A stretch of 64,000 nucleotides of DNA from Pseudomonas sp. CHM02. Lineage in GTDB: Bacteria; Pseudomonadota; Gammaproteobacteria; Pseudomonadales; Pseudomonadaceae. Position numbers and translations under genes: made by a program. The first letter of the stretch is position 1, and every line of letters starts with the position of its first letter. Location: the NCBI RefSeq assembly GCF_000612585.1, contig NZ_JFCA01000001.1:124001-188000 (forward strand), in the 5' to 3' direction. The notes under the pieces are model-generated. The model did not search any database, was not told the DNA's origin, and saw nothing but the letters and a program-made list of their open reading frames with translations. This document shows, in pieces, positions 25,325 through 34,941 of this stretch.

Positions 25325-27187
25325 TCAATACAAAGGCATGTCGGGTTCGACGTCGCGCACCCAATGCTTCATGCCGCCCTGCAGGACTTTGGTGTTGGCG
25401 AAACCGGCGGCCAGCAAAGTACTGGCGGCTTGCTCGGCGCGGGTACCGGCGTAGCAGATCAAGTAGTGGGTGTTGTCGCGGCTGAGGCTGTCGAGGTGGC
25501 CGTCGAGTTCCGCCAGGGGGATATGCACCACGCCCGGCAGCTTGCACACCTCCAGTTCGCTGGCATCGCGCACGTCCAGCAGCACGTCGGCGCTGCTGTG
25601 GTGTTCGAGTACCTGCTTGAGCACGCGAGGCTTGATGTAGCGCTCTTCGGCCAGGGACGGCCGGCTGGGCAGGGCATCCGCGCAGACGGTGGGCGCCAGG
25701 GTTTCGCTGTGGCGCGCCTCGGAGCAGCAGGGGCAATCGGCGCGGCGCTTGAAGCGGATCTCGCTGAACTTCATCGCCAATGCATCGAAACGCATCAAGC
25801 GGCCGGACAACGGTTCGCCGATGCCAATCAGCAGCTTGATGGCCTCGGTGGCCTGAATCATCCCGACCACACCGGGCAACACGCCGATCACACCACCCGC
25901 GCTGCAATTGGGGGCCAGTTCGGCGGGCGGCGCGCTGGGGAACAGGCAGCGGTAGCACGGCCCGCCTTGATAGTTGAGCACGCTGATCTGCCCGTCGAAG
26001 CGGTAGATGGCGCCGTACACCAGGGGTTTGCCCAGTTGTACGCAGGCATCGTTGACCAGATAGCGTGTGTCGAAATTGTCGGTGCCGTCGATCACCAGGT
26101 CGTAGGCGCCCACCAATTCCAAGGCGTTGTCGGCATTCAGGGCTGTGTCGTGGGCGTTGATCTGGATATGACTGTTGAGGTCTTGCAGGCGCTGTTTGGC
26201 GGACTCCACTTTTGGCATGCCCAGCGTGCTGTTGCCGTGGACGATCTGACGTTGCAGGTTGCTGCTCTCCACCACGTCGAAGTCCACCAGCCCCAGGGTG
26301 CCGATGCCGGCGGCGGCCAGGTACAGGCTGATGGGCGAGCCGAGGCCGCCGGTGCCAATGATCAGCACCTTGGCTTTCTTGAGGTTCAACTGGCCTTCGC
26401 GACCGACGCCGGGCAGGGTGATATGGCGTACGTAGCGTTGTACTTCTTCGTTGCTCAGTGCATCGACATCCATGCCGCCGGACGTGGCGAGCAGGACTTC
26501 GATTCTGGCTTTTTGCGGCAAAGGCTCGTCGGCGTCGATCAGTGCTTCTTCGGCCGTAAACAGAAAGTGTTCCTTGAGCTGGTTGTTCTTCTCGTGGAAC
26601 AGGTGCGGGCGCAACTGCGGGTGGCTGCTGCAGAGGTTTTCAATGACTTCGCGCAATGTCGATCCGGTGCCCTCGAGGGTCGATTCCGGCAGCTTGGCCA
26701 CGCGAACCAGAATGTCGGGGAAAGAGACAGCGTTCATGGACAACTCCGTGTGCAGGTCGTTGAAAGGTTGAAGGGCGAAATGCTTGCCATCCCAGGCAAA
26801 CAGCTTGGAACCCAGGGCCTGGCCTTGGCGAACGTCTACCACCAGATAGCTGACGGGGTAGATCGGCTCGCCCATGAACAACGCCTTGTCCTGGTCTTCG
26901 TCGCTGAAGTAGGCACCGACATCCGGGTGGGAGTGGTAGATCACCACCACCGGGTTGTCGCTGCGAAATGCCTTGTTCATCAGCAGGGTGTCGGCCACCG
27001 AGAATGTGTAGCCGTTGGCCGCGCTGCGTGGGTACATCTCGGGGTTCTTGCGGTTCAGCTCGTTCTGGATGTTGCTGCCCAGATACACACTGCCGTCGGC
27101 GAAGACAAAACCACAGCACTCCTCGGGGTAGCTGCGGTTGGCGTGGGCGTAGATCTGTTCCAGGGCGGTGGGGCGGAGGACGTCCAT
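25325..27187 (-). CDS. Four-domain fusion: JAMM protease - CysO-like sulfur carrier - MoeB/ThiF E1 - rhodanese
   Basis: 620 aa from ATG 27187. Residues 1-140: JAMM/MPN+ metalloprotease with E22/E23, H85, H87, S95 and D98 (YHSHPDVGAYFSDED). 153-238: beta-grasp ubiquitin-like domain like mycobacterial CysO (FPDIL, GSTLREVIENL, end LLATSGG, with G237-G238 internal). 245-490: MoeB/ThiF E1 with GTGGLGS (278-284), SNLQRQIVH, DGTDN, zinc pairs C411/C414 and C485/C488, and C428 in NCSAGG. 515-620: rhodanese with active C578 (CYAGTR). So one chain carries equivalents of Mec+, CysO and MoeZ. Predicted to load sulfur on the carrier and cleave the product from it. The carrier end is not free unless the chain is cut after G238. 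Second gene of the operon, 26 bases after the exporter. Confidence 0.9.
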   Translation of the reverse strand: MDVLRPTALEQIYAHANRSYPEECCGFVFADGSVYLGSNIQNELNRKNPEMYPRSAANGYTFSVADTLLMNKAFRSDNPVVVIYHSHPDVGAYFSDEDQDKALFMGEPIYPVSYLVVDVRQGQALGSKLFAWDGKHFALQPFNDLHTELSMNAVSFPDILVRVAKLPESTLEGTGSTLREVIENLCSSHPQLRPHLFHEKNNQLKEHFLFTAEEALIDADEPLPQKARIEVLLATSGGMDVDALSNEEVQRYVRHITLPGVGREGQLNLKKAKVLIIGTGGLGSPISLYLAAAGIGTLGLVDFDVVESSNLQRQIVHGNSTLGMPKVESAKQRLQDLNSHIQINAHDTALNADNALELVGAYDLVIDGTDNFDTRYLVNDACVQLGKPLVYGAIYRFDGQISVLNYQGGPCYRCLFPSAPPAELAPNCSAGGVIGVLPGVVGMIQATEAIKLLIGIGEPLSGRLMRFDALAMKFSEIRFKRRADCPCCSEARHSETLAPTVCADALPSRPSLAEERYIKPRVLKQVLEHHSSADVLLDVRDASELEVCKLPGVVHIPLAELDGHLDSLSRDNTHYLICYAGTRAEQAASTLLAAGFANTKVLQGGMKHWVRDVEPDMPLY

Positions 27188-27213
27188 GTGGCTCTCGCGT
27201 TGCTTTGAAGGGG

Positions 27214-28164
27214 TCAATTTTTCTTGGCCAGGAGTTTTTCGACCGGCAACTTGGTGATCGCAAAGCCGGCGAGCAGGATGGCCGAGTACAGCATCAGGTC
27301 GCGGGAAATCGACACGCCTTCGTACCAGGCGCCGATGATGACCGCGAATACAGGGAAGATGATGAACACGAATGACAGGATGATCGGGCTCAAGCGCTTG
27401 AGCAGCATGAAGTACACGATGAACCCGCCTACCGAGGCCACCAGTCCGAGGTAGAACAGTGCGCCCCAGGAACGCAGGGTGATGGCGTCGAAGGTCGGCG
27501 CTTCAAACCACAGCCCGGCGACGAACAGCATCAGCCCGGCAATGCCGATGGGCAGGGTGTTGTAGGTGATCACGCTGATGGCGCTGCCTTTCTGCTTGGT
27601 AATGACATAGCACAAGGCGTGCATGATCGCGGCGGTCAGAATGGCCAATACCCCGAAAAACTCGGCGTGATCCAGGTGCAGGCCCTGGCTCTTGATGATC
27701 ATGTAAAGGCTGCCGAAGCCGATACCGATGCCGACCACCTGGGAAAAGTAGATGCGTTCGCGCAGGAACAGCGCGGAGAAAATCAGGATGAACACTGGCA
27801 TGCAACTGAACAGCAGTGCGGTCAGGCCGGACGAAACATGCATCTCGCCGTAGTTGAGCAGGTAGTAGGGCACGCTGAAGTAGGACAGGGTCACGAACAC
27901 GAAGAACCAGCGGCTCTCACGGGGAAACAGGATCGGCTCGCGGCGCACCATGGCAAAGCACAGGAACAGCGGGAAGGCGATGAGAAAGCGCAGGCCCGCG
28001 GACGTCAGTGGCGGCACGCTCTCCACGGCAATCTTGATCCCCAGCCAGGTGGTGCCCCAACTCAGGCACACGATCAGGAACATCACGCTGGTGACCAGCC
28101 CGGCCAACCACTGTTTTTGGGTTTTTGTCTTGGCGGTGTTTTCGAGAACGGCGGACATTGGCAT
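27214..28164 (-). CDS. EamA/DMT-family exporter
   Basis: A 316 aa inner-membrane transporter with ten hydrophobic segments in two EamA repeats (SWGTTWLGIKIAVESVPPLT and LLFSCMPVFILIFSALFLRE in the first; LKRLSPIILSFVFIIFPVFA in the second). Members such as EamA/YdeD and RhtA export cysteine, O-acetylserine or threonine. It is the first gene of the operon, so export of a cysteine-related product is plausible; this is inference. ATG at 28164 (another at 28158) with GGAAG upstream. Divergent from the MocR-type regulator. Confidence 0.88.
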   Translation of the reverse strand: MPMSAVLENTAKTKTQKQWLAGLVTSVMFLIVCLSWGTTWLGIKIAVESVPPLTSAGLRFLIAFPLFLCFAMVRREPILFPRESRWFFVFVTLSYFSVPYYLLNYGEMHVSSGLTALLFSCMPVFILIFSALFLRERIYFSQVVGIGIGFGSLYMIIKSQGLHLDHAEFFGVLAILTAAIMHALCYVITKQKGSAISVITYNTLPIGIAGLMLFVAGLWFEAPTFDAITLRSWGALFYLGLVASVGGFIVYFMLLKRLSPIILSFVFIIFPVFAVIIGAWYEGVSISRDLMLYSAILLAGFAITKLPVEKLLAKKN

Positions 28165-28188
28165 CGTTTATTGCTTCCCTGAGCCGGA

Positions 28189-28239
28189 ATTGAACTCTAT
28201 ATTGAGCTTGTAATGAGTTGTAAAATTCGGCGATTGAAC
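28189..28239. promoter_or_regulatory. Three ATTGA(A/G)C direct repeats, putative MocR operator
   Basis: ATTGAAC at 28189-28195, ATTGAGC at 28201-28207 and ATTGAAC at 28233-28239 lie in the 103-base divergent region. Direct repeats in this position are how MocR/GabR-type regulators usually bind. Spacings are 12 and 32 bases. Confidence 0.5.
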
Positions 28240-28267
28240 CCGTAAAAGCACACTATTAGGGCGAAAG

Positions 28268-29692
28268 ATGGCTGTCAAAACAAATATTGACATGGTGTCA
28301 ATTATGCGTGAGGGGTTGTCCAACGGGCAGGGCGTGAAGTACAAGCGCCTGTCCGATGTCATGGAACGGGGCATCCTCGAAGGCTTGATTGAACCGGGAA
28401 GAAAACTGCCGCCCCATCGGGTGCTTTCCGACAACCTGGGTGTGACGATCGGCACCATCAGCCGGGCCTACGGCGAGCTGGAACGCCTGGGGTTGGTCGT
28501 GGCGCGGGTCGGTGATGGCACTTTCGTGCGCAAGCGTGGGATGGAGCGCCAGCGCGATGAGGGTTTTCGCAACTTCAGCGAAGAGCCGCGCCAATACTTC
28601 GACATGAGCCGAAACATGCATATCCCGGGGCAGGAGACGGTGTTCCTGGCCCAGAGCTTCCAAACCCTGTCGACCAACGCCAAGTTTCTCCAGGACATCA
28701 GTGCCTACACCCCGGACGCCGGCCTGCCGCGCTATCGCGAAGCAGGCGCGCAATGGCTGGTGCAGCGCGACTTTCATCCGATTCCCGAGCAGGTCATCTG
28801 CGTCAATGGCGGCCAGCACGGCTTGCTGTGCGCGATGATGGCGCTGTTGCGGGCGGGCGATACGGTGGTCACCGAGCAACTGACTTACCCTGGCCTCATT
28901 ACGGCTGCGCGCATGCTGGGCATCCGCCTGATCGGCCTGGAAATGGACGAAGAAGGCGTGCTGCCGAGCGCGCTGGACGAAGTCTGTCGTAATCACCGGA
29001 TTTCAGCGCTGTATTGCACGCCGACGATCCAGAACCCGACCACCGCGGTGCTCTCGGTGGCGCGTCGCGAAGCGCTGGTCAAAGTGTGTCGCGAACACAA
29101 CCTGCTGATTCTTGAGGATGAAGCCCACGGTGTACTGGTGGAAGACCGGCCGCCGCCTCTCAGCCATTTCGCCCCTGAGCGCACGATTTTGATCAGCAGC
29201 CTGAGCAAAGCGGTGTCTGCCGGGCTGCGCGTGGGCTATGTGCATGCGCCACCCGCGCTGGTCAGCCGTATCTCGGCGGCCTTGCGTTCGACATGCTGGA
29301 TGGCCACGCCCGTCACCCTTGAGCTGGCCACCCAGTGGATCGAGAACGGTACGGCGGAGTATCTGCTGCGCCAGCAGATCAATGAGATCAGTCGACGCAA
29401 GGCCCTGGTGCGCGACCTGCTGACGGGGCTGGAATACCGCACTCATCTCAACAGCCCGCATTTCTGGATCGAAGTGCCGGAGCCGTGGCGCGCGTCGGAG
29501 ATCGAGGCGGAGCTCAAGCAGAACAATTACCTGATCGCCACCGCCGAAGCCTTTGCCGTGGGGCAGACGGCGGTTCCGCAGTTCATTCGGGCGAGTATCT
29601 GCAATACGTCGGGGGATGATCAGTTGTTGCGGGCCGGGTTTGATGCGCTAGCGACCGCGCTGGGGCAGGGCGGGGGCAGATTCCACCTGTAA
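28268..29692 (+). CDS. MocR-family regulator (GntR HTH fused to aminotransferase domain)
   Basis: A 474 aa PLP-binding transcription factor. Residues about 20-90 are a GntR winged helix (LPPHRVLSDNLGVTIGTISR then AYGELERLGLVV); the rest is a fold-type I aminotransferase domain with the PLP lysine in ISSLSKAVSAGLRVGYV, substrate-binding YCTPTIQNPT and EDEAHGVL. Such proteins sense an amino acid or amine as its PLP adduct. It is divergent from the five-gene operon starting with the EamA exporter and very likely controls it. Confidence 0.92.
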   Translation: MAVKTNIDMVSIMREGLSNGQGVKYKRLSDVMERGILEGLIEPGRKLPPHRVLSDNLGVTIGTISRAYGELERLGLVVARVGDGTFVRKRGMERQRDEGFRNFSEEPRQYFDMSRNMHIPGQETVFLAQSFQTLSTNAKFLQDISAYTPDAGLPRYREAGAQWLVQRDFHPIPEQVICVNGGQHGLLCAMMALLRAGDTVVTEQLTYPGLITAARMLGIRLIGLEMDEEGVLPSALDEVCRNHRISALYCTPTIQNPTTAVLSVARREALVKVCREHNLLILEDEAHGVLVEDRPPPLSHFAPERTILISSLSKAVSAGLRVGYVHAPPALVSRISAALRSTCWMATPVTLELATQWIENGTAEYLLRQQINEISRRKALVRDLLTGLEYRTHLNSPHFWIEVPEPWRASEIEAELKQNNYLIATAEAFAVGQTAVPQFIRASICNTSGDDQLLRAGFDALATALGQGGGRFHL

Positions 29693-29700
29693 GCCTTGAC

Positions 29701-29753
29701 CCTTGTGGTGAGCGGGCTTGCCCCGCGCGAGGCAAGCTCGCTCACCACAAAGG
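29701..29753. repeat. REP inverted repeat, GTGGTGAGCGGGCTTGCC class
   Basis: Arms of about 22 bases (29701-29722 and 29731-29753), short GC-rich loop, between the convergent mocR-like and ppsR genes. Same class as elements near 54.5 and 58.9 kb. Confidence 0.85.
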
Positions 29754-29768
29754 GTTAGGCAGACAGCA

Positions 29769-30587
29769 TTATTTGAAGCGCCGCTCTACGCCTTTCTCCA
29801 CCAGAATCTTCGCCGAAATCTCTTCCACCGAAAAATGCGTGGAATTGATGTGCGCAATATTCTCGCGGCGGAACAGATTTTCTACTTCACGCACCTCGAA
29901 CTCGCACTGGGCATAGCTCGAATAGCGGCTGTTGGGCTTGCGCTCATTGCGGATCGCCGTCAGTCGGTCCGGATCAATGGTCAAGCCGAACAGCTTGTGC
30001 GAATGCGCACGCAAGGCAGCTGGGAGCGTCAGGTGCTCCATGTCATCCTCGGTCAGCGGGTAGTTGGCTGCGCGGATACCGAATTGCATGGCCATGTACA
30101 GGCAGGTGGGCGTTTTGCCGCAGCGCGACACGCCCACCAGGATCAGGTCGGCCTTGTCGTAGTAATGAGTGCGGGCGCCGTCGTCGTTGTCGAGGGCGAA
30201 GTTCACCGCCTCGATACGCTCCATATAATTGGAGTTATGGCCAATGGAATGGGACTTTCCGACCGAATAGGAAGAGTGTTCACTCAACTCCTGCTCCAGC
30301 GGTGCCAGGAAGGTCGAGAAAATGTCGATCATGAAACCATTCGACGTTGCGAGAATCTCACGAATGTCTTGATTGACGATGGTGTCGAAAATGATCGGCC
30401 GAAAGCCGTCTTTTTCTGCCGCCAGATTGATTTGTTGTACCATGGCCCGCGCTTTATCCACGCTGTCGATATAGGGCCGCGTGAATTTGGCGAAGGTAAT
30501 GTTTTCGAACTGCGCGAGCAGGCTTTGACCCAGTGTTTCGGCTGTGATGCCGGTGCCGTCGGAGATAAAGAAAGCAGATCGTTTCAT
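29769..30587 (-). CDS. ppsR: Phosphoenolpyruvate synthase regulatory protein (PEPS kinase/pyrophosphorylase, DUF299)
   Basis: Bifunctional ADP-dependent kinase and Pi-dependent pyrophosphorylase that inactivates and reactivates PEP synthase. 272 aa from ATG 30587 ([20 protein letters not shown]). The P-loop is [15 protein letters not shown]; the other family segment is [10 protein letters not shown]. Divergent from its target ppsA with 178 bases between, the standard Pseudomonas arrangement. Confidence 0.94.
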   Translation of the reverse strand: MKRSAFFISDGTGITAETLGQSLLAQFENITFAKFTRPYIDSVDKARAMVQQINLAAEKDGFRPIIFDTIVNQDIREILATSNGFMIDIFSTFLAPLEQELSEHSSYSVGKSHSIGHNSNYMERIEAVNFALDNDDGARTHYYDKADLILVGVSRCGKTPTCLYMAMQFGIRAANYPLTEDDMEHLTLPAALRAHSHKLFGLTIDPDRLTAIRNERKPNSRYSSYAQCEFEVREVENLFRRENIAHINSTHFSVEEISAKILVEKGVERRFK

Positions 30588-30765
30588 TTGAGCCCTGGGC
30601 CTTAAGCTGATGGCGAATCTTGGATATGATAGGCGCGATTTTGCCGTCCCGCAGTGGGCCGCATTCTCACTTATTTTCCAGGTCCAGGCCACAAGCGCTG
30701 GCGAACGCTCCTACTGAGCAGCCGGCGTCCTGAGCTTTTCCAACACAGAAAGTGGAGAGATCACC

Positions 30766-33141
30766 TTGGTAGAGTACGTAGTTTCCCTCGATAAGCTCGG
30801 CGTCCATGATGTAGAGCACGTGGGGGGCAAGAACGCATCCCTCGGCGAGATGATCAGTAATCTTGCAGGCGCTGGTGTGTCGGTGCCCGGTGGTTTCGCC
30901 ACCACGGCCCAGGCTTACCGCGATTTCCTCGAACTGAGCGGCCTCAACGCTCAGATCCACGCCGCGCTGGACGCCCTGGACGTCGATGACGTCAATGCCC
31001 TGGCCAAGACCGGTGCCCAGATCCGCCAATGGATCATGGAAGCCGAGTTCCCCGAGAAGCTCAACGAAGAAATCCGCACCGCCTTCGCCACCCTGTCGGC
31101 CGGCAACCCGGACATGGCCGTCGCCGTGCGCTCGTCGGCCACCGCCGAAGACTTGCCGGACGCCTCCTTCGCCGGCCAGCAAGAGACTTTCCTGAACATC
31201 CGCGGCGTGGAAAACGTGATCCGCGCGGCCAAGGAAGTCTTCGCCTCGCTGTTCAACGACCGTGCGATTTCCTACCGTGTGCACCAGGGGTTCGACCATA
31301 AACTGGTGGCCTTGTCTGCCGGTGTGCAGCGCATGGTGCGTTCGGAAACCGGCACCGCCGGCGTCATGTTCACTCTCGATACCGAGTCGGGCTTTCGTGA
31401 CGTGGTGTTTATCACCGGCGCCTACGGCCTGGGCGAGACCGTCGTACAGGGCGCGGTCAACCCCGACGAATTCTACGTACACAAGGGCACCCTCGAAGCG
31501 GGTCGCCCGGCCATTCTGCGCCGCAATCTGGGCAGCAAGGCGATCAAGATGATCTACGGCGACGAGGCCAAGGCCGGTCGCTCGGTTAAAACCGTTGAAG
31601 TCGACAAGGCCGAGCGCGCGCGTTTCTGCCTGACCGACGCCGAAGTCAGCGAGCTGGCCAAGCAGGCGATGATCATCGAAAAGCACTACAAGTGCCCGAT
31701 GGACATCGAGTGGGCCAAGGACGGTGACGACGGCAAGCTGTACATCGTGCAGGCCCGTCCGGAAACCGTGAAGAGCCGCACTTCGGCCAACGTCATGGAG
31801 CGCTACCTGCTGAAAGAAACCGGCACCGTGCTGGTGGAAGGCCGCGCCATTGGCCAGCGCATCGGCGCGGGCAAGGTGCGGATCATCAAGGACGTGTCCG
31901 AAATGGACAAAGTCCAGCCAGGCGATGTGCTGGTCTCCGACATGACCGACCCGGATTGGGAGCCGGTGATGAAACGCGCCAGCGCCATCGTCACCAACCG
32001 TGGCGGACGTACCTGCCACGCGGCGATCATCGCCCGTGAACTGGGGATTCCTGCGGTCGTGGGCTGCGGCAATGCGACCCAACTGCTCAAGGACGGCCAG
32101 GGCGTGACGGTGTCCTGCGCCGAAGGCGACACCGGCTTTATCTTCGAAGGCGAGCTGGGCTTCGACATCAAGCAGAACTCCATCGATGCCATGCCGGACC
32201 TGCCGTTCAAGATCATGATGAACGTCGGCAACCCGGACCGTGCCTTCGATTTCGCGCAGTTGCCGAACGCCGGTGTGGGCCTGGCCCGTCTGGAGTTCAT
32301 CATCAACCGCATGATCGGCGTGCACCCCAAGGCCCTGCTGAACTATGACGGCCTGCCGCTGGACATCAAGGAAAGCGTCGACAAGCGCATCGCCGGCTAC
32401 AACGATCCGGTAGGGTTCTACGTCGAGAAGCTGGTGGAAGGCATCAGCACCCTGGCGGCGGCGTTCTACCCGAAAAAGGTCATCGTGCGTCTGTCGGACT
32501 TCAAGTCCAACGAATATGCGAACCTGATCGGCGGCAAGCTCTACGAGCCGGAGGAAGAAAACCCGATGCTGGGCTTCCGTGGCGCCTCGCGTTACATCAG
32601 CGAAGCGTTCCGTGATTGCTTCGAGCTCGAATGCCGTGCCCTCAAGCGCGTGCGCAACGAGATGGGCCTGACCAACGTCGAGATCATGGTGCCGTTCGTC
32701 CGCACCTTGGGCGAGGCGAGCCAAGTGGTCGACCTGTTGGCTGAAAACGGCCTGTCCCGTGGCGAAAACGGCCTGCGCGTGATCATGATGTGCGAATTGC
32801 CGTCCAACGCCATCCTGGCCGAGGAATTCCTGGAGTTCTTCGACGGTTTCTCCATCGGCTCCAACGACCTGACCCAGCTGACCCTGGGCCTGGACCGTGA
32901 CTCCGGGATCATTGCGCACCTGTTCGACGAGCGTAACCCGGCAGTCAAGAAGTTACTGGCGAACGCCATCCAGGCCTGCAACAAGGCCGGCAAGTACATC
33001 GGTATCTGTGGCCAAGGCCCTTCCGACCACCCTGACCTGGCCAAATGGTTGATGGAGCAGGGCATCGAAAGCGTCTCGCTGAACCCCGATTCCGTGCTGG
33101 AAACCTGGTTCTTCCTGGCGGAAGGCCAAGCGTCCGCCTAA
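30766..33141 (+). CDS. ppsA: Phosphoenolpyruvate synthase
   Basis: Makes PEP from pyruvate with ATP, AMP and phosphate as products; needed for growth on pyruvate or lactate. 791 aa, full length. The start is TTG at 30766, fixed by GGAGAG 6 bases before it. Seen: N-terminal ATP-binding [15 protein letters not shown], the central swivelling histidine motif [20 protein letters not shown], and the C-terminal PEP-binding domain with [10 protein letters not shown] and [18 protein letters not shown]. The regulated threonine lies next to the catalytic histidine (TCHA). Confidence 0.97.
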   Translation: MVEYVVSLDKLGVHDVEHVGGKNASLGEMISNLAGAGVSVPGGFATTAQAYRDFLELSGLNAQIHAALDALDVDDVNALAKTGAQIRQWIMEAEFPEKLNEEIRTAFATLSAGNPDMAVAVRSSATAEDLPDASFAGQQETFLNIRGVENVIRAAKEVFASLFNDRAISYRVHQGFDHKLVALSAGVQRMVRSETGTAGVMFTLDTESGFRDVVFITGAYGLGETVVQGAVNPDEFYVHKGTLEAGRPAILRRNLGSKAIKMIYGDEAKAGRSVKTVEVDKAERARFCLTDAEVSELAKQAMIIEKHYKCPMDIEWAKDGDDGKLYIVQARPETVKSRTSANVMERYLLKETGTVLVEGRAIGQRIGAGKVRIIKDVSEMDKVQPGDVLVSDMTDPDWEPVMKRASAIVTNRGGRTCHAAIIARELGIPAVVGCGNATQLLKDGQGVTVSCAEGDTGFIFEGELGFDIKQNSIDAMPDLPFKIMMNVGNPDRAFDFAQLPNAGVGLARLEFIINRMIGVHPKALLNYDGLPLDIKESVDKRIAGYNDPVGFYVEKLVEGISTLAAAFYPKKVIVRLSDFKSNEYANLIGGKLYEPEEENPMLGFRGASRYISEAFRDCFELECRALKRVRNEMGLTNVEIMVPFVRTLGEASQVVDLLAENGLSRGENGLRVIMMCELPSNAILAEEFLEFFDGFSIGSNDLTQLTLGLDRDSGIIAHLFDERNPAVKKLLANAIQACNKAGKYIGICGQGPSDHPDLAKWLMEQGIESVSLNPDSVLETWFFLAEGQASA

Positions 33142-33158
33142 GGTCGTTACGTCAAAAG

Positions 33159-33194
33159 TGCCGGTCACCTGTCGAGGGTGACCGGCATTCTTAT
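33159..33194 (+). terminator. Rho-independent-like terminator after ppsA
   Basis: 11-base perfect stem (TGCCGGTCACC at 33159-33169, complement at 33177-33187), 7-base loop, then TTCTTAT. Located 17 bases after the ppsA stop. Confidence 0.7.
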
Positions 33195-33247
33195 CTGTGC
33201 AGGGCGGAACTCCTTCCGGACGCCGCCCTTTTTTGTGCAAGAGCATT

Positions 33248-34237
33248 ATGCAAAGCAGCAGCAACCTGTTTCCCGTCGCCCTGATCAGCGCTGAACGTCG
33301 TGGCGACCTGAGTGAAGATGTGTACCGCCTCAAGCCCGGTAACAGCCCCGACGGCACCGTCGAGCTGGCCGTTACCCGTCTGGGCCTGGCCGATGTCCCG
33401 GAAAGCCGGGGCATGCCGGTTATTCTGTTGCACGGCAGTTTTTCCAACCGGCGCTTCTGGTATTCGCCCAAGGGGATCGGCCTGGGTGCCTACCTGGCGC
33501 GCCAGGGGTTTGATGTGTGGATCCCGGAAATGCGTGGGCATGGTTTGTCCAAACGCAACCATGACTACGCCCGCAATCGCGTCGCTGACTATGCGCGCTA
33601 TGACTTGCCGGCCATTGGCGCGTTCGTGCGTGAGCAAAGTACGCAGATTCCCCATTGGATCGGCCATTCCCTGGGCGGCACGGCCTTGGCGGCGGCGCTG
33701 GGGGGCCAACACCTGGGCGCGCCGGCAGTGGCTTCGGTGGCGCTGTTTGGTTGCCAGGTCAGCCGCACCCACTGGCCATTGAAACTGCCACCGGTGGAAT
33801 GGACCGGCCGCTTGCTCCTGAAGCGTTTCGGCGAACTGTCCGGCCCGCGGTTCAAGCGTGGCCCCGAAGACGAGCCGGCAGGCGTATTGATCGAAGCCAT
33901 GCGCTGGAATGGCCTGTTTGGCCGCTTTGGCGAGGGCAAGAACGACTGGTGGAAAGGCCTGGCAAACGTCGATGTGCCGTTGTTGGCGGTCAGTGCCGCC
34001 GGTGACGATCAGGACCCTGACTGGGCGTGCCGCACGCTGTTCGAGCAAGTCGGTTCCGAGCACCGGCAGTACCTGTGCCTGGGGCGCCAGCAAGGTTTCA
34101 GCGGGGATTTCGGGCACGTGGAAATGCTCGTCAGCAAGGCTGCACAGGCCGAAGTGTGGCCACTGGTGGAACAGTGGTTGAACGATCCACTCACCCCCTT
34201 GTTCGGCGCACGGGCCCAGGTGTTGGCCACGGTTTGA
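33248..34237 (+). CDS. Alpha/beta-hydrolase fold protein
   Basis: A 329 aa serine hydrolase of unknown substrate. The oxyanion segment is VILLHGSFSNRRFWYSPKGI, the nucleophile elbow is GHSLGG near residue 138, and a late DFGHVEM supplies the likely catalytic histidine. Start at ATG 33248 (MQSSSNLFPVAL) with AAGAG just upstream; the longer frame back to 33197 crosses the ppsA terminator region. Stands between ppsA and rraA without obvious coupling. It resembles long-chain esterases of the lipase-like type in pseudomonads; no specific role claimed. Confidence 0.85.
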   Translation: MQSSSNLFPVALISAERRGDLSEDVYRLKPGNSPDGTVELAVTRLGLADVPESRGMPVILLHGSFSNRRFWYSPKGIGLGAYLARQGFDVWIPEMRGHGLSKRNHDYARNRVADYARYDLPAIGAFVREQSTQIPHWIGHSLGGTALAAALGGQHLGAPAVASVALFGCQVSRTHWPLKLPPVEWTGRLLLKRFGELSGPRFKRGPEDEPAGVLIEAMRWNGLFGRFGEGKNDWWKGLANVDVPLLAVSAAGDDQDPDWACRTLFEQVGSEHRQYLCLGRQQGFSGDFGHVEMLVSKAAQAEVWPLVEQWLNDPLTPLFGARAQVLATV

Positions 34238-34425
34238 GGCAGCGCTCTGCCAAGGGCGTTTCACTCGTGTGTGGTTGCGGCTAAGATATGACGCGTTAAA
34301 CGCTTCTGGTCATATTCAGTCGCGCAGTGGCTATTGCGTTGCGGCGAAGCGGATGGGATGTTTCGCACCTGCCTGGGCTGGCGCTTCTTTCGAAAGACAC
34401 TTCTTTGACAGAAAGGAATTTTTCA

Positions 34426-34917
34426 ATGAACCATTACGTGACCCCCGATCTGTGCGACGCCTATCCGGAACTGGTGCAGGTGCTCGAGCCGATGTTCAGC
34501 AACTTCGGCGGCCGAGATTCCTTCGGTGGCGAGATCGTCACCATCAAATGCTTCGAAGATAACTCCCTGGTCAAGGAGCAAGCCGACCAGCCGGGCGCCG
34601 GCAAGGTGCTGGTGGTCGACGGTGGCGGTTCCCTGCGCCGCGCGCTGCTGGGTGACATGATCGCCGAGAAAGCCGCGAAAAACGGCTGGGAAGGCCTGGT
34701 GATCTACGGCTGCATCCGTGATGTGGACGTCATCGCCCAGACCGACCTTGGCGTGCAGGCCCTGGCCAGCCACCCGATGAAAACCGACAAGCGTGGCATT
34801 GGCGACTTGAACGTAGTGGTCACGTTTGCCGGCGTGACATTCCGCCCGGGTGAGTACATCTACGCCGACAACAACGGCGTGATCGTGTCGCCCAGCGCGC
34901 TGAAAATGCCTGAATAA
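34426..34917 (+). CDS. rraA: RraA: ribonuclease E activity regulator / HMG-HKG aldolase-like
   Basis: 163 aa from ATG 34426, standard length. Family segments: [12 protein letters not shown] at the start, [39 protein letters not shown] and [14 protein letters not shown]. RraA binds and inhibits RNase E in E. coli; relatives are class II 4-hydroxy-4-methyl-2-oxoglutarate aldolases. A 5-base GGCAG/CTGCC hairpin (34238-34251) ends the preceding hydrolase gene. zntB follows after 24 bases, probably cotranscribed. Confidence 0.93.
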   Translation: MNHYVTPDLCDAYPELVQVLEPMFSNFGGRDSFGGEIVTIKCFEDNSLVKEQADQPGAGKVLVVDGGGSLRRALLGDMIAEKAAKNGWEGLVIYGCIRDVDVIAQTDLGVQALASHPMKTDKRGIGDLNVVVTFAGVTFRPGEYIYADNNGVIVSPSALKMPE

Positions 34918-34941
34918 ACTGCTGTAACCGACGGGGTAAGG

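Noticed and set aside
24383..27208. A very long open frame (over 900 codons) antisense to the JAMM/CysO/E1/rhodanese gene
   Set aside because: GC-rich third-position bias opens the opposite frame; the product is His/Gln/Gly-rich with no motif, while the minus-strand product has four complete domains.
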